NCBI RefSeq assembly: GCF_014643515.1
Contig: NZ_BMJP01000004.1
Span: forward strand, 124,001-188,000
Origin: Sphingomonas prati
GTDB lineage: Bacteria; Pseudomonadota; Alphaproteobacteria; Sphingomonadales; Sphingomonadaceae
DNA length: 64,000 bases
Reading direction: 5' to 3'
In this document: positions 49,591 through 58,306 of the stretch, one piece after another
How the letters are laid out: each line of letters begins with the position of its first letter
Numbering within the stretch: the first letter of the stretch is position 1
The notes under the pieces: model-generated
The model's database searches: none
What the model saw: the letters and a program-made list of their open reading frames with translations, nothing else
Told to the model about the DNA's origin: nothing
Position numbers and translations under genes: made by a program

Positions 49591-50930
49591 TCCCCGCCCG
49601 CCACTTGCGCCATCACCATCGCCCTCACATCGACCCGCGCCTTCAGCCGCGCCGCCAGCAACGCCGTCCCGCTGATCTTGCGCTGCACGAACAGCGTGTC
49701 GATCGACGGCAGATGCCAGCTCTCTCGATCACGGACCATCTCGATCCCCTGATCGCGCAGCGCGCCCACGAACGCCCGGTCGCCAAAGTCGAACGGCCCC
49801 GGCCGGTTCAGCTCCGCCAGCACCACGTCGATCATCGAATCGATCGTCGCCCGGTGCCGCGCGACGATCGCCTCGCCCAGGAAACCAACCGACAGCGCCG
49901 CCTCGCGCACCGCATCGCGGTCCCCGGACAGCCCGGCCTGCAACAGCCGGCGATACCCCGCCGCGACATCCGCCGGCACCGCCCGCGCCGCCCCGAAATC
50001 GAGCAGCACCAGGCGCCCCCCGCCCGTGGCTGCATCCGCCTGCCAGCGATAGTTCGCGAAATTGGGGTCGGTCTGCATCAACCCCCATTCCAGTAGCTCG
50101 CGCAGCACCAGCCCGATCAGCGCCTGCATCGCCTGGTCGCGCACCTCCTGCGATGCAGTCTCCAGCGTCTCGACGGCGACGCCCTCGACGAAATCCATCG
50201 CCAGCACGCGCGGCGTGGTCAGCTCCGGCACCAGCGCCGGCACCACCAGCCCCGGCGCAGCGCCGACCAGATCGCGATACCGCGCCAGCATCGCCCCCTC
50301 GCGGATATAGTCCGCCTCCTCGTGCAGCTGGCGCTTCGCCTCACCCAGCAACCCGGCGATATCCAGTTCGCGCGGCAGCATCCCCGACACGCGGAGCAGC
50401 GTCGCGACATTGTCGACATCCGCGTCGATACTGTCCTTCACGCCCGGATACTGCACCTTGATCGCCAGCGTCCGGCCGTCGCGCATCCGCGCCTTGTGGA
50501 CCTGCCCGATCGACGCCGCCGCGATCGGATGCGCCTGGAAATGCGCGAACTTCCGCCGCCAGTCCTTGCCCCATTCGGCGATCAGTACGCGGTCGAGCTG
50601 TTCCGGCGGCATATGATGTGCCCCGTCGCGCAGCTTCGCCAGGATCGCGGACAGTTCGGGCGGCAGCATGTCGCCGGAGTCCATCGACACCATCTGCCCC
50701 AGCTTCATCGCCGCCCCGCGCAGGTGCGACAGCTGGTCGGCGACCTTCATCGCATTGGCCGGCGTCAGCAGCAGGTCGTTTATCTTCGGCCGCTCGCCAT
50801 TGGCCAGCCGCCGCGCCCCCTCGGCCACCACATTGCCCGCGACGCCGCCGGCCATCCGCCCAAAAATGCCGAGCCGCGCCAGCCTCCCGCTCGGTACGGA
50901 TCGTCCCTTGCTCGTGCGGTCGTCGGTCAT
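49557..50930 (-). CDS. ABC1/UbiB-family atypical kinase
   Basis: The 457-residue protein has the family's KxGQ segment (LRGAAMKLGQMVS, about 70-82), the Ala-rich nucleotide loop AAASIGQVHKARMRDGRTLAIKVQYPG with the lysine, FVEGVAVETL, and the catalytic/metal motif DPNFANYRW ... LLDFGAAR. Members (UbiB, COQ8) support ubiquinone synthesis, apparently as ATPases; this one lacks the C-terminal membrane helices of UbiB and is closer to the ADCK/COQ8 subset. 'DPNFAN' keeps the D and N of the usual 'DPHPGN'. Confidence 0.9.
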   Translation of the reverse strand: MTDDRTSKGRSVPSGRLARLGIFGRMAGGVAGNVVAEGARRLANGERPKINDLLLTPANAMKVADQLSHLRGAAMKLGQMVSMDSGDMLPPELSAILAKLRDGAHHMPPEQLDRVLIAEWGKDWRRKFAHFQAHPIAAASIGQVHKARMRDGRTLAIKVQYPGVKDSIDADVDNVATLLRVSGMLPRELDIAGLLGEAKRQLHEEADYIREGAMLARYRDLVGAAPGLVVPALVPELTTPRVLAMDFVEGVAVETLETASQEVRDQAMQALIGLVLRELLEWGLMQTDPNFANYRWQADAATGGGRLVLLDFGAARAVPADVAAGYRRLLQAGLSGDRDAVREAALSVGFLGEAIVARHRATIDSMIDVVLAELNRPGPFDFGDRAFVGALRDQGIEMVRDRESWHLPSIDTLFVQRKISGTALLAARLKARVDVRAMVMAQVAGGDQPPGTVAASR

Positions 50931-51054
50931 GCTGATCCTGTCAGGGTCGTTGTCGACAGCAGATGGTGCGCCGCGCCATGCCGATCAATCGCGGGGCAAA
51001 TCGTCCACCCTGGGCGCCGTTTGCGCCACGCGACGGCCATGCTACCGACCCGGC

Positions 51055-52272
51055 ATGTCGCACGCCAAAGTCACCGAACTCGCTTACACCGACGAAACGC
51101 TCGCCACGCTCGACCTGCCGAACGGCACGCTGCGCGTCACCCGCGGGCTCGGCTCCGGCCTCACCCGCCGCGCCGGCGACCCGCCCGGCCGCGTCTGGGC
51201 GATCGGCGATCGCGGCCCGAACCTGAAGATGCCGCTCGCGATCGATCGCTACGGTATGGACCTCGGCGCGCACGCCGACACGCCCGGTGCCAAGCTGATG
51301 CCCTGCCCCGAAATCGGCCCGGCGATCACCGAGCTGCACGTCGGCGATCACAAGGTCACCGTCCGCCGCACGCTTCCGCTCCGCGCCGCGGACGGCCGCA
51401 CCCTGTCCGGCCTGCCACCCGCCGGCACCGATGCGCGCGCCGCCGAACCGGCGATCGACCCCGACGGCCGCATCCTGCCGCCCGACCCCGGCGGTGCCGA
51501 CACCGAAAGCATCGCGATCACCCCCGGCGGCGGCTTCTGGGTGGGCGAGGAATATGGCCCCTCGCTCCTCCGCCTCGACGCGGACGGCACCGTCCTGACG
51601 CGCTGGGTCCCGGCCGGCACGGAAGCGCTGTTCGCCGGCGCGGGCTACCCGATCGTCGGCGCGCTGCCCGCGCTTGCCGCACGCCGCCGGCTCAACCGCG
51701 GGTTCGAGGGGCTCGCGCTTTCGCCCGACGGCACGCGGCTCCACGTCGCGTTCCAGAGCCCGCTCGCCCACCCGGACGAGGACGCCGGCCGCCACGCGCG
51801 GCACGTTCGGCTCTGGACGCTCGACGCCACCAGCGGCGCGCTGCTCGCCGAACGGCTCTACCCGCTCGACCGCCCGCGCAGCTTCGACCGCGACCGCGCG
51901 CAGGGCGACGTCGACCGCGCCGACGTGAAGCTCTGCGACCTGACACTCACGAACGACGGCCGCCTGATCGTCCTCGAACGCGTCTCCGCCTCCGCGAAAC
52001 TCTACGCAGTGAGCCTGGACGAGGCCTCGATCCTCGACCCGAGCTGGAGCGATCCCACCACGACGCCGACGCTAGAACAACTCAGCGCCGACGACGCACT
52101 CGACCTGCCAGTCCTGGCCAAGACGCTGCTGTTCTCCACCGACGACCATCCGGAGATCGGCGCGGACATCGAAGGGATCGCGCTCCTCGACGACCGCACG
52201 ATCCTGCTCGTCAACGACAACGACTTCGGCGTGGAGGGCGCCCCGACCCGCTTCTGGCGGATCGCGCTCTAA
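51055..52272 (+). CDS. Phytase-like/esterase-like beta-propeller protein
   Basis: The 405-residue protein belongs to the 'esterase-like activity of phytase' group: RVWAIGDRGPNLKM, ITPGGGFWVGEEYGPSLLRLDADG, NRGFEGLALSPDGTRLHVAFQSPL and DIEGIALLDDRTILLVNDNDFGV. The fold is a beta-propeller with acidic metal ligands. No signal peptide is visible from ATG 51055, although related proteins are often exported; longer frames upstream do not add one. Substrate unknown; phosphate esters are a guess from the family name. Confidence 0.85.
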   Translation: MSHAKVTELAYTDETLATLDLPNGTLRVTRGLGSGLTRRAGDPPGRVWAIGDRGPNLKMPLAIDRYGMDLGAHADTPGAKLMPCPEIGPAITELHVGDHKVTVRRTLPLRAADGRTLSGLPPAGTDARAAEPAIDPDGRILPPDPGGADTESIAITPGGGFWVGEEYGPSLLRLDADGTVLTRWVPAGTEALFAGAGYPIVGALPALAARRRLNRGFEGLALSPDGTRLHVAFQSPLAHPDEDAGRHARHVRLWTLDATSGALLAERLYPLDRPRSFDRDRAQGDVDRADVKLCDLTLTNDGRLIVLERVSASAKLYAVSLDEASILDPSWSDPTTTPTLEQLSADDALDLPVLAKTLLFSTDDHPEIGADIEGIALLDDRTILLVNDNDFGVEGAPTRFWRIAL

Positions 52273-52275
52273 CCC

Positions 52276-52914
52276 TCACCCGACGGCGCAGCATTTCTTG
52301 GACTTCCGCCCCGATCCGCACGGGCACGGATCGTTGCGCCCGACCTTCGCCGCCGGCACCTCCGCAACAACGGCGGACGGCGCCCCGTGCAACCGCCCGA
52401 GCAACTCCACGATCCGCACGGGCGCCACATCGCACAGCGCGTTGATCGCCTCCCCGTCCAGGTCGCTCGCATCGCGCGCCACATCGATGAGCGTACGCAG
52501 CTCCGCCACCGCCGCACCGTCGTCACCCGCCGCGCCGTCCCAGCGCTCCGGCTGCTGCTCCATCCCGAATGCGAACCCGTCGATCCAGATCTCCCACATC
52601 ACCTCGCCGTTACGCTCGTCGATGTCGAAGATCGGCTGCAGCTTGGCGCGGTCCAGGTCGCGCTGGATCTCGCGGTACCGCGCCATCACCATCTCGCCGA
52701 ACAGCCGCGCGTCGGTAGCATCGTCGAACGGCACCGCCTCGCCCGCCGCACCGTCCCAGATCGGCGGCATCCACAGCGCAGGCGGCGGCGGCGCGGGGCA
52801 CAGCGCGATCGCGGTCAGATACCCGTCCAGCTCGCTCAGCAGCATCGGGTCGTCCATCGGCAGGTCGGCGAGGATCCCGTCGAGCCGGCGGAAACGGGAG
52901 GGGAGACTGGGCAT
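52276..52914 (-). CDS. YecA/UPF0149 family protein with C-terminal SEC-C zinc motif
   Basis: The 212-residue protein has an N-terminal UPF0149 helical domain (MDDPMLLSELDGYLTAIALCP, WEIWIDGFAFGMEQQPERW). The C-terminal SEC-C motif is GRNDPCPCGSGRKSKKCC, the zinc site shared with SecA and known to contact ribosomes or the SecB/Sec system. The role is probably linked to protein export or ribosome-associated quality control; this is inferred from the motif. It is convergent with the phytase-like gene, three bases apart. Confidence 0.9.
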   Translation of the reverse strand: MPSLPSRFRRLDGILADLPMDDPMLLSELDGYLTAIALCPAPPPPALWMPPIWDGAAGEAVPFDDATDARLFGEMVMARYREIQRDLDRAKLQPIFDIDERNGEVMWEIWIDGFAFGMEQQPERWDGAAGDDGAAVAELRTLIDVARDASDLDGEAINALCDVAPVRIVELLGRLHGAPSAVVAEVPAAKVGRNDPCPCGSGRKSKKCCAVG

Positions 52915-52966
52915 CGCTTGGGCTAACCTGCTGGTTCGGGGTCGCGCCCCTCTGGCCGGTTTCGGC

Positions 52967-54166
52967 TCAGTGCGCCACCGCCGGCCGCAACACCGGCCCG
53001 TCCGACGTCACGACCGATATCGCCCAGAACAGGAACCCGCCCAGCGCCAGCGCCGCACCGACCCAGCCGGTCGACGTCCAGCCATAGCCGGCCGCGATCG
53101 CCATCCCGCCCAGCCACGGCCCCAGCGCGTTGGCGGTATTGAACGCACTATGGTTCAGCGCCGCAGCCAGCCCCTGCGCCTCCTGCGCGACGTCCATCAA
53201 CCGGGTCTGCAACACGGTGCCCAGCGCCCCGCCCAGCCCGACCGCGAACACCGCGATGAGGATCGACCAGAGATGCCCGGTCGACACTGTATAAAGCGCC
53301 AAAGCTGCCGCGCTCCACAGCAGCAACAGTCCCGCAGTCGGCATCAGCGCCCGGTCCGCAAAGCGCGGGATCACCAGATTGCCGACCGTCATGCCCACGC
53401 CGAACACCGCCAACACCACCGGGATCATCGTCGCCGACGCACCGGTCACCTCGGTCAGCGTGGAGGCGAGATAGGTGTAGACCGCGAACAGCCCGCCGAA
53501 CCCGATCGCCCCGGTCGCCAGCGTCAGCCAGACCCGGCCACGCTTCAGCGCCTGCAACTCGCCCATCGGGCTCGCCTCCGGGTCGGCCGGCTGACGCGGC
53601 ACGAACGCCAGCACCATCGCCACCGTCGCCAGCGCCAGCACCGCGACCACCCCGAACCCCCAGCGCCAGCCGAGCGCCTGCCCCAGCCAGTTCGCGAACG
53701 GCACGCCGACGATGGTCGCCACCGTCAGCCCCAGCATGATCCGGCCGACCGCCTGCGTCCGCTTGTCCGCAGGGACGAGCGACGCCGCGACCAGCGACGC
53801 GATCCCGAAATAGGCGCCGTGCGGCAACCCGGCCAGAAACCGGAACAGCAGCAGGCTATGGAAATTCGGCGCCAGCGCGCTGAGCGCGTTGCCCGCGGCG
53901 AACAGCGCCATCAACACGACCAGCACGATCCGCCGGTCGAACCGCGCCGCCGCCACCGCCAGCAGCGGTGCCCCCACCACCACGCCCAGCGCATAGGCAC
54001 TGATCACATGCCCCGCGGTCGGCGCATCGATGTTCAGTCCTTTGGCGAAGATCGGCAGCAGGCTCATCGTCGCGAACTCGGTCGTGCCGATCGCGAAGCC
54101 GCCCAGCGCCAGCGCAAAATGGACCAGACCGACGGGATAGCGGTGCGGAGCAGTATGTTCGGCCAT
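52967..54166 (-). CDS. MFS transporter, DHA1 (AraJ/YdhP-like) family
   Basis: From ATG 54166 the protein has 399 residues and twelve helices. The N-terminus GFAIGTTEFATMSLLPIFAKGLNI and the loop VAAARFDRRIVLVVLMALFAAGN are typical of the AraJ/YdhP-type DHA1 exporters, as is RFLAGLPHGAYFGIASLVAASLVP. Such proteins pump out sugars, arabinose-like compounds, purine nucleosides or drugs. The frame extends 23 residues further upstream without family similarity. Confidence 0.9.
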   Translation of the reverse strand: MAEHTAPHRYPVGLVHFALALGGFAIGTTEFATMSLLPIFAKGLNIDAPTAGHVISAYALGVVVGAPLLAVAAARFDRRIVLVVLMALFAAGNALSALAPNFHSLLLFRFLAGLPHGAYFGIASLVAASLVPADKRTQAVGRIMLGLTVATIVGVPFANWLGQALGWRWGFGVVAVLALATVAMVLAFVPRQPADPEASPMGELQALKRGRVWLTLATGAIGFGGLFAVYTYLASTLTEVTGASATMIPVVLAVFGVGMTVGNLVIPRFADRALMPTAGLLLLWSAAALALYTVSTGHLWSILIAVFAVGLGGALGTVLQTRLMDVAQEAQGLAAALNHSAFNTANALGPWLGGMAIAAGYGWTSTGWVGAALALGGFLFWAISVVTSDGPVLRPAVAH

Positions 54167-54366
54167 GGGAATCACTTCGATGTTGCGGTGCAGCAGACGC
54201 GGTATGTGGGATCGCATCCCCGATCGGCAAGGCACCGTCGACAGTCCGCTCCCCGGCCGACCACCGCGCGAAGCACGCCAAATCTACCAGCAGTCATGGT
54301 GCTTGCGGATCATGCGCCCGGTGATCGACCTGTCTATATCCTGAATGATATCAAGGAGAGACTGTC

Positions 54367-54564
54367 ATGCTGACAGACGAAGGTCACGACACCGGTACCG
54401 AAGACGACGGCCAGGATGAAACCGCATATCTGGAGCAACGTGCCGCATGGCACCGAGATCGCGCGAGCGAAGCGCGAGAGGATAGTACGCGAGCATTGCA
54501 CGAAAAGTTTTCGCGTTTGTACGCTGCTCGCATTCAGTCCCGAACTAGTACGTTTGACCTATAA
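54367..54564 (+). CDS. Small charged helical protein of 65 residues
   Basis: AAGGAGAG lies nine bases before ATG 54367. The protein is acidic at the start (TDEGHDTGTEDDGQDET), then has an amphipathic helix YLEQRAAWHRDRASEAREDSTRALHEKFSRLYAARI. It resembles a recurring family of small sphingomonad helical proteins found beside stress and motility genes, without known role. It lies at the left edge of the stress island. Confidence 0.65.
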   Translation: MLTDEGHDTGTEDDGQDETAYLEQRAAWHRDRASEAREDSTRALHEKFSRLYAARIQSRTSTFDL

Positions 54565-54582
54565 ACGACCACATAAATACCA

Positions 54583-54608
54583 GGAACATTGCAGCGGAGA
54601 CAGGCTTT
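54583..54608 (+). promoter_or_regulatory. Weak EcfG-type promoter candidate for the stress lipoprotein
   Basis: GGAAC (54583-54587), 17 bases, CTTT (54605-54608): the -35 is exact and the -10 has one mismatch. It is 55 bases before the ATG at 54663. Confidence 0.35.
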
Positions 54609-54662
54609 ATGCTCCCCGATCGATCCTCGTTTCGTGATCGAAAGCATTTTGGGAGCATCCAC

Positions 54663-54992
54663 ATGAAGCGCATCATCGGTCTCGCCGCACCCCTGGCCGC
54701 ACTCGCGGCGCTGGCCGGATGCGCAGCGCCCGCCACGCGCATCTCCACGGGGCTCCAGCGCTACGGTCTCGATACCGCCCGCGCGGACTGCGTCGGGCAG
54801 CGGCTGCAATCCAACCTGTCGCTCGGTCAGCTCCAGCGGCTCGGCAAGGCGGCGGCTGCCTACAAGCAGGGTGACACCACCCCGGGCGTGCTGACCCCGT
54901 CGGACCTCGTCCGCGTGGCGACCGAACTGCGCGATCCCGAGATCGTGGTGGAGGTCGGCAAGGCGGCGGCCGGCTGCAACGTCGTCGGCTGA
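54663..54992 (+). CDS. Small outer-membrane lipoprotein
   Basis: The 109-residue protein has a lipoprotein signal MKRIIGLAAPLAALAALAGC (Cys20). The mature part has two more cysteines (ADCVGQ and AAGCNVV) that may pair, and a helical segment LSLGQLQRLGKAAAAYKQG. Family unknown, recurrent in sphingomonads. It is followed 38 bases later by the CsbD-like gene and is probably the first gene of the stress operon. Confidence 0.82.
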   Translation: MKRIIGLAAPLAALAALAGCAAPATRISTGLQRYGLDTARADCVGQRLQSNLSLGQLQRLGKAAAAYKQGDTTPGVLTPSDLVRVATELRDPEIVVEVGKAAAGCNVVG

Positions 54993-55029
54993 CACGCGCC
55001 AGAACCAATTCGAACGAAAGACGAATGAC

Positions 55030-55395
55030 ATGAACAAGGACGAATTCCAGGGCGGCGCCCGCTACCTCGGCGGCAAGGTCGAGAACGCGGTCGGCGACGC
55101 CGTCGGCAGCCGCCACCTCCAGACCGATGGTCTTGTCGACCAGGTCGCCGGCGGCGCCCAGAACCTGTACGGCCGTGCCAAGTCGGCGATCGAGGATGCC
55201 GTCGACGGCGCGCCCGATCTTGCGGCGCGGATCGGCGACGAGGCACGCGATGCGGCCGACCGTGCGGGTGACCTCACCCGCCGCGGTGCGCGTGCGGCCC
55301 AGGCATCGGCCGAAGACGCACCGTTCCTCTGGGCGCTCGGTGCCGCGGCGATCGGTTACGGCCTCGCCTGGCTGCTCCATGGTCGGCACGACTGA
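55030..55395 (+). CDS. CsbD-like stress protein with C-terminal membrane helix
   Basis: The 121-residue protein starts NKDEFQGGARYLGGKVENAVGDAVG, a CsbD-type segment repeated in degenerate form (VDQVAGGAQNLYGRAKSAIEDAV). A helical linker and one C-terminal transmembrane helix (FLWALGAAAIGYGLAWLLHG) follow. CsbD proteins are general stress proteins in Bacillus and many Proteobacteria with unclear mechanism; this version is anchored to the membrane. Its end overlaps the start of the PAS-LuxR gene by 17 bases. Confidence 0.88.
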   Translation: MNKDEFQGGARYLGGKVENAVGDAVGSRHLQTDGLVDQVAGGAQNLYGRAKSAIEDAVDGAPDLAARIGDEARDAADRAGDLTRRGARAAQASAEDAPFLWALGAAAIGYGLAWLLHGRHD

Positions 55396-56932
55396 TCCGG
55401 TGAGCACGGCCCCCGTCCTCAAGTCGCTTCGTGACTCTGCCGATCTGCGTCATCTTCGCCAGATCATCGCCGGGCTCGACGAAGGCGTGATCCTCGTCGA
55501 TCCGGATCAGTCGATCCTGTGGGCGAACGAGGCTGCGCTCGGCATGCACGGCGTCACCGCGGTCGAGGATCTCGGCGCGAACGTCGATGATTATCGCCGC
55601 CGGTTCCAGCTTCGCTACCGCAACAACCACCGGCTCGACCGCGCGGACTACCCCATCGAACGGGTCGTCTCGGGCGAAGCGTTCTCGGAAGTCGTGGTCG
55701 AGGTGGCCGTCGCCGGCGAAAAGGACCCGCGCTGGGTCCATCAGGTGCGCAGCCTGGTGCTGACCAACGATGCGGACGAACCGGAATGCCTGGTGATGAT
55801 CATCCAGGACGTGTCCGCCCGCTACGAAGCGGAGGACCGGTTCGACCAGTCATTTAACGCTAATCCCGCCCCCGCGGTGATCTGCCGCCTGCGCGATCTG
55901 CGTTACGTGCGGGTCAACCAGGGGTTCGTCGACATGACCGGTCACGACCGTGACACGGTGCTGTCATCCACCGTTTACGACATCGATGTCCTGGCGAACG
56001 GCGACAAGCGCGACATCGGCAAGCGTGCGCTGGCCGAGGGGCGGACGGTGCCGCAGATGGAGGCCGAACTCGATCGCCCCGACGGGACCACGCGACTGGT
56101 CATCGTTGCGGGCCAACCGATCGAGATCGCCGAAGAACCCTGCATGCTGTTCACCTTCGCGGACCTCGAACCGCGCCGCAAGGCGGAGGCCGAGCTGCGC
56201 CATAGCGAGGAACGCTTCACGCGCACCTTCTCGCTCGCCCCCGTCGCGCTGGCGATCGGCACGCTCGACGGTCAACGGCTCTGCGACGTGAACGAGGCCT
56301 TCACCAGCTTGACCGGCTACACCCCGGCCGAGATCGTCGACGGGTCGCTCGGCCATGTCGACCTGTGGGAAACGCCCGCGATCCGCCATGCGATCGAGGC
56401 GGACATCAGCGCCGGCCGCGCGATCCGCGACCGCGAGGTGCGCGTGCGGCCCAAAGATGGCGACATCATCGACTGCATCGTGTCGACCGAACCGATCCAG
56501 CTCGGCAACGACGCCTGCGTCCTGTGGGCGATGCGTGACATCAGCACGCGCAAGGCGTCGGAGCGCGAACTGGTGAGCGCGATCGACGCGGTCATGAAGG
56601 ATACGAGCTGGCTCAGCCGCTCGATCATGGAGAAGCTCGCCCGCATCCGCGCGCCGCAGAGCGAACCGACCGGCGTCGGGCTGGATGAACTGACGCCGCG
56701 CGAACGCGAGGTGCTGGCGCTCATCTGCCGCGGGCTGGACGACAAGTCGATCGCGCGCACGCTCGGCGTGTCGGGCAACACCGTCCGCAACCATGTCGCG
56801 CGGATCTATTCCAAGATCGGCGTGAATCGGCGGAATGCCGCCGCCGCCTGGGCGCGCGCCCGCGGGTTCGACGGCGATTCGCTGCTCGCCCAGCGTGCCG
56901 CCGCACCGGCCCAGCGGCAGACCGCGGCATGA
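55379..56932 (+). CDS. PAS-domain LuxR-type transcriptional regulator
   Basis: The 517-residue protein has three PAS-like modules (about 18-140, 150-275 and 283-405; for example DEGVILVDPDQSILWANEAALGMHG, FTRTFSLAPVALAIGTLDG). A short coiled linker and a C-terminal LuxR helix-turn-helix follow (about 438-500: LTPREREVLALICRG, SGNTVRNHVARIYSKIGV). It has no receiver or kinase domain, so it appears to sense directly through PAS and bind DNA. It starts inside the CsbD gene and ends overlapping another CsbD-like gene, tying it to the stress operon. GTG 55400 is an alternative start. Confidence 0.9.
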   Translation: MVGTTDPVSTAPVLKSLRDSADLRHLRQIIAGLDEGVILVDPDQSILWANEAALGMHGVTAVEDLGANVDDYRRRFQLRYRNNHRLDRADYPIERVVSGEAFSEVVVEVAVAGEKDPRWVHQVRSLVLTNDADEPECLVMIIQDVSARYEAEDRFDQSFNANPAPAVICRLRDLRYVRVNQGFVDMTGHDRDTVLSSTVYDIDVLANGDKRDIGKRALAEGRTVPQMEAELDRPDGTTRLVIVAGQPIEIAEEPCMLFTFADLEPRRKAEAELRHSEERFTRTFSLAPVALAIGTLDGQRLCDVNEAFTSLTGYTPAEIVDGSLGHVDLWETPAIRHAIEADISAGRAIRDREVRVRPKDGDIIDCIVSTEPIQLGNDACVLWAMRDISTRKASERELVSAIDAVMKDTSWLSRSIMEKLARIRAPQSEPTGVGLDELTPREREVLALICRGLDDKSIARTLGVSGNTVRNHVARIYSKIGVNRRNAAAAWARARGFDGDSLLAQRAAAPAQRQTAA

Positions 56933-57132
56933 CCCGCGCAAAGGATACTCCCCCCGCCACCCCGGCGGACAAGGAGGAGGGTCGCGCCCGCGAGGCCAAG
57001 GGTTCCGTCAAGGAAGCGATCGGCAAGATCATCGGCGATGCCGTGGTCGAGGAGCATGGCAACCGCGAACGCAAGGCGGGCGCGCGGCAGGCCGCATCGA
57101 AACACCCCACCGAACCGGACGACGCCGGCTGA
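56929..57132 (+). CDS. Short CsbD-like protein
   Basis: The 67-residue, highly charged protein contains KGSVKEAIGKIIGDAVVEEHGNRERKAG, matching the CsbD pattern (KG-x-KE-x-G...GD...EGx...K-AG). No membrane segment. The start overlaps the PAS-LuxR stop (ATGA at 56929). It is the soluble counterpart of the membrane CsbD-like protein at 55030. Confidence 0.85.
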   Translation: MTRAKDTPPATPADKEEGRAREAKGSVKEAIGKIIGDAVVEEHGNRERKAGARQAASKHPTEPDDAG

Positions 57133-57178
57133 CACTGCCGGGCCCCGTCCGTCGAATCTTATTCAACAGGAGAACATC

Positions 57179-58060
57179 ATGAGCATCACCACCGAACCCG
57201 GCTTCGCGCCGGTCCACGAAGCACGTCTGCCCAAATCGCCTACCCGCTTTTCGTGGGGCGCCATCTTTGCCGGCGTCGTGCTGGCCATCGCGGTCCAGCT
57301 CGTGCTCGGCATCCTCGGCACCGGCATCGGCCTGACGCTCGTCGATCCGGTCGAGGGCACGACCCCCGGCGCCGCCGGCTTCGGCATCGGTGCCGGGCTC
57401 TACTGGCTCATCACCACGATCTTGGCCCTCGGCGTCGGCGGCTATGCCGCGGCCGGCCTGGCCGGGGTGCGTGACCGCTTCGACGGCCTCGCCCACGGCC
57501 TCGTCGTCTGGGGCGTCACGTTGATCCTGACGCTCTACCTGCTGACCTCCGCGGTCGGCGGCATCATCGGCGGCGCATTCCGCACCGTCGGTTCGGTCGC
57601 ATCGGCCGCCGGCACCGGCATCAGCGCCGCCGCGCCGAAGGTCGCCAACGTCGCCGACATCGACGTCACCGACGTGCGTGCCGAAGCGTCGCAGTATCTG
57701 TCCGACGCTCCGTCCGACCCGGCCCTGATGACGCCGGAGCAGGCACAGAAGGAAATCGCCAAGGAACTGCCGGCACTCGCCCGCGGTGGTGAGGAAGGCG
57801 CGCAGGCCGAAGGCCGGATCGTCGACATCGTCGCCGCCCAGCGCAAGATCAGCCGTCCGGAGGCCCAGGCCCAGGTGAGCCGCGCCAAGGCGCAGTTCGT
57901 CCAGACGAAGAACCAGGCGATCGCCACCGCCAAGTCGACCGCGGACAAGGCCGCAGGGGCCGCTGCCGGTACCTCGTTCATGGTCGTGTTCGCATTGCTG
58001 GTCGGTGCCGCTGCTGCAGGGGCCGGTGCCATCGCCGCCACCCGCCGCCGCCGCGTCTGA
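57179..58060 (+). CDS. Polytopic membrane protein with extended cytoplasmic domain, stress operon
   Basis: The 293-residue protein has a short N-tail, four hydrophobic helices (about 24-45, 60-85, 100-122 and a C-terminal one at 262-285), and an intervening polar Ala/Gln-rich region (about 150-250, EQAQKEIAKELPALAR...). It ends in RRRRV. CAGGAG precedes the ATG. The family is common in alphaproteobacteria, annotated only as hypothetical. Its place after two CsbD-like genes and the PAS-LuxR gene points to an envelope stress role. A large hairpin follows at 58125. Confidence 0.82.
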   Translation: MSITTEPGFAPVHEARLPKSPTRFSWGAIFAGVVLAIAVQLVLGILGTGIGLTLVDPVEGTTPGAAGFGIGAGLYWLITTILALGVGGYAAAGLAGVRDRFDGLAHGLVVWGVTLILTLYLLTSAVGGIIGGAFRTVGSVASAAGTGISAAAPKVANVADIDVTDVRAEASQYLSDAPSDPALMTPEQAQKEIAKELPALARGGEEGAQAEGRIVDIVAAQRKISRPEAQAQVSRAKAQFVQTKNQAIATAKSTADKAAGAAAGTSFMVVFALLVGAAAAGAGAIAATRRRRV

Positions 58061-58124
58061 CCTGACGGGGGACGCCGCCTGAACAGGACGGCGTCCCCAA
58101 AGAACAGACTCAACCAGAACCGTT

Positions 58125-58183
58125 CCCCGGCGCAGGCCGGGGCCTAGACGCAACCCAGCGTCTGGCCCCGACCCACGCCGGGG
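58125..58183. repeat. Large double hairpin, likely REP/terminator element
   Basis: Outer arms of about 20 bases (CCCCGGCGCAGGCCGGGGCC at 58125-58144, complement ending 58183) pair with few mismatches. An inner AGACGC/GCGTCT stem closes the centre. It follows the stress operon and probably ends it. Confidence 0.7.
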
Positions 58184-58218
58184 ACAGTCATGTCTGCAAC
58201 CTGTCGCCCCCAGCAATC

Positions 58219-58238
58219 GTCTTGATCCTGATCAAGAC
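58219..58238. promoter_or_regulatory. FNR/FixK-type box
   Basis: A perfect 9-2-9 palindrome contains TTGAT-N4-ATCAA (58222-58235), the exact FNR/FixK consensus. Its centre is about 78 bases before the ATG of the next gene (58307), which would place a transcription start near 58270 if the usual -41.5 position applies. Confidence 0.6.
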
Positions 58239-58306
58239 CCGGCGCTTTCCGCCATGTCCGACGTTCCAGATCGCCGACCTAACCGGCGCCTGAAAGGACG
58301 AACACC

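Noticed and set aside
51055-52272. Calling this protein a true phytase
   Set aside because: Only the broad esterase-like-of-phytase propeller pattern is visible; the alkaline-phytase catalytic set cannot be confirmed by eye.
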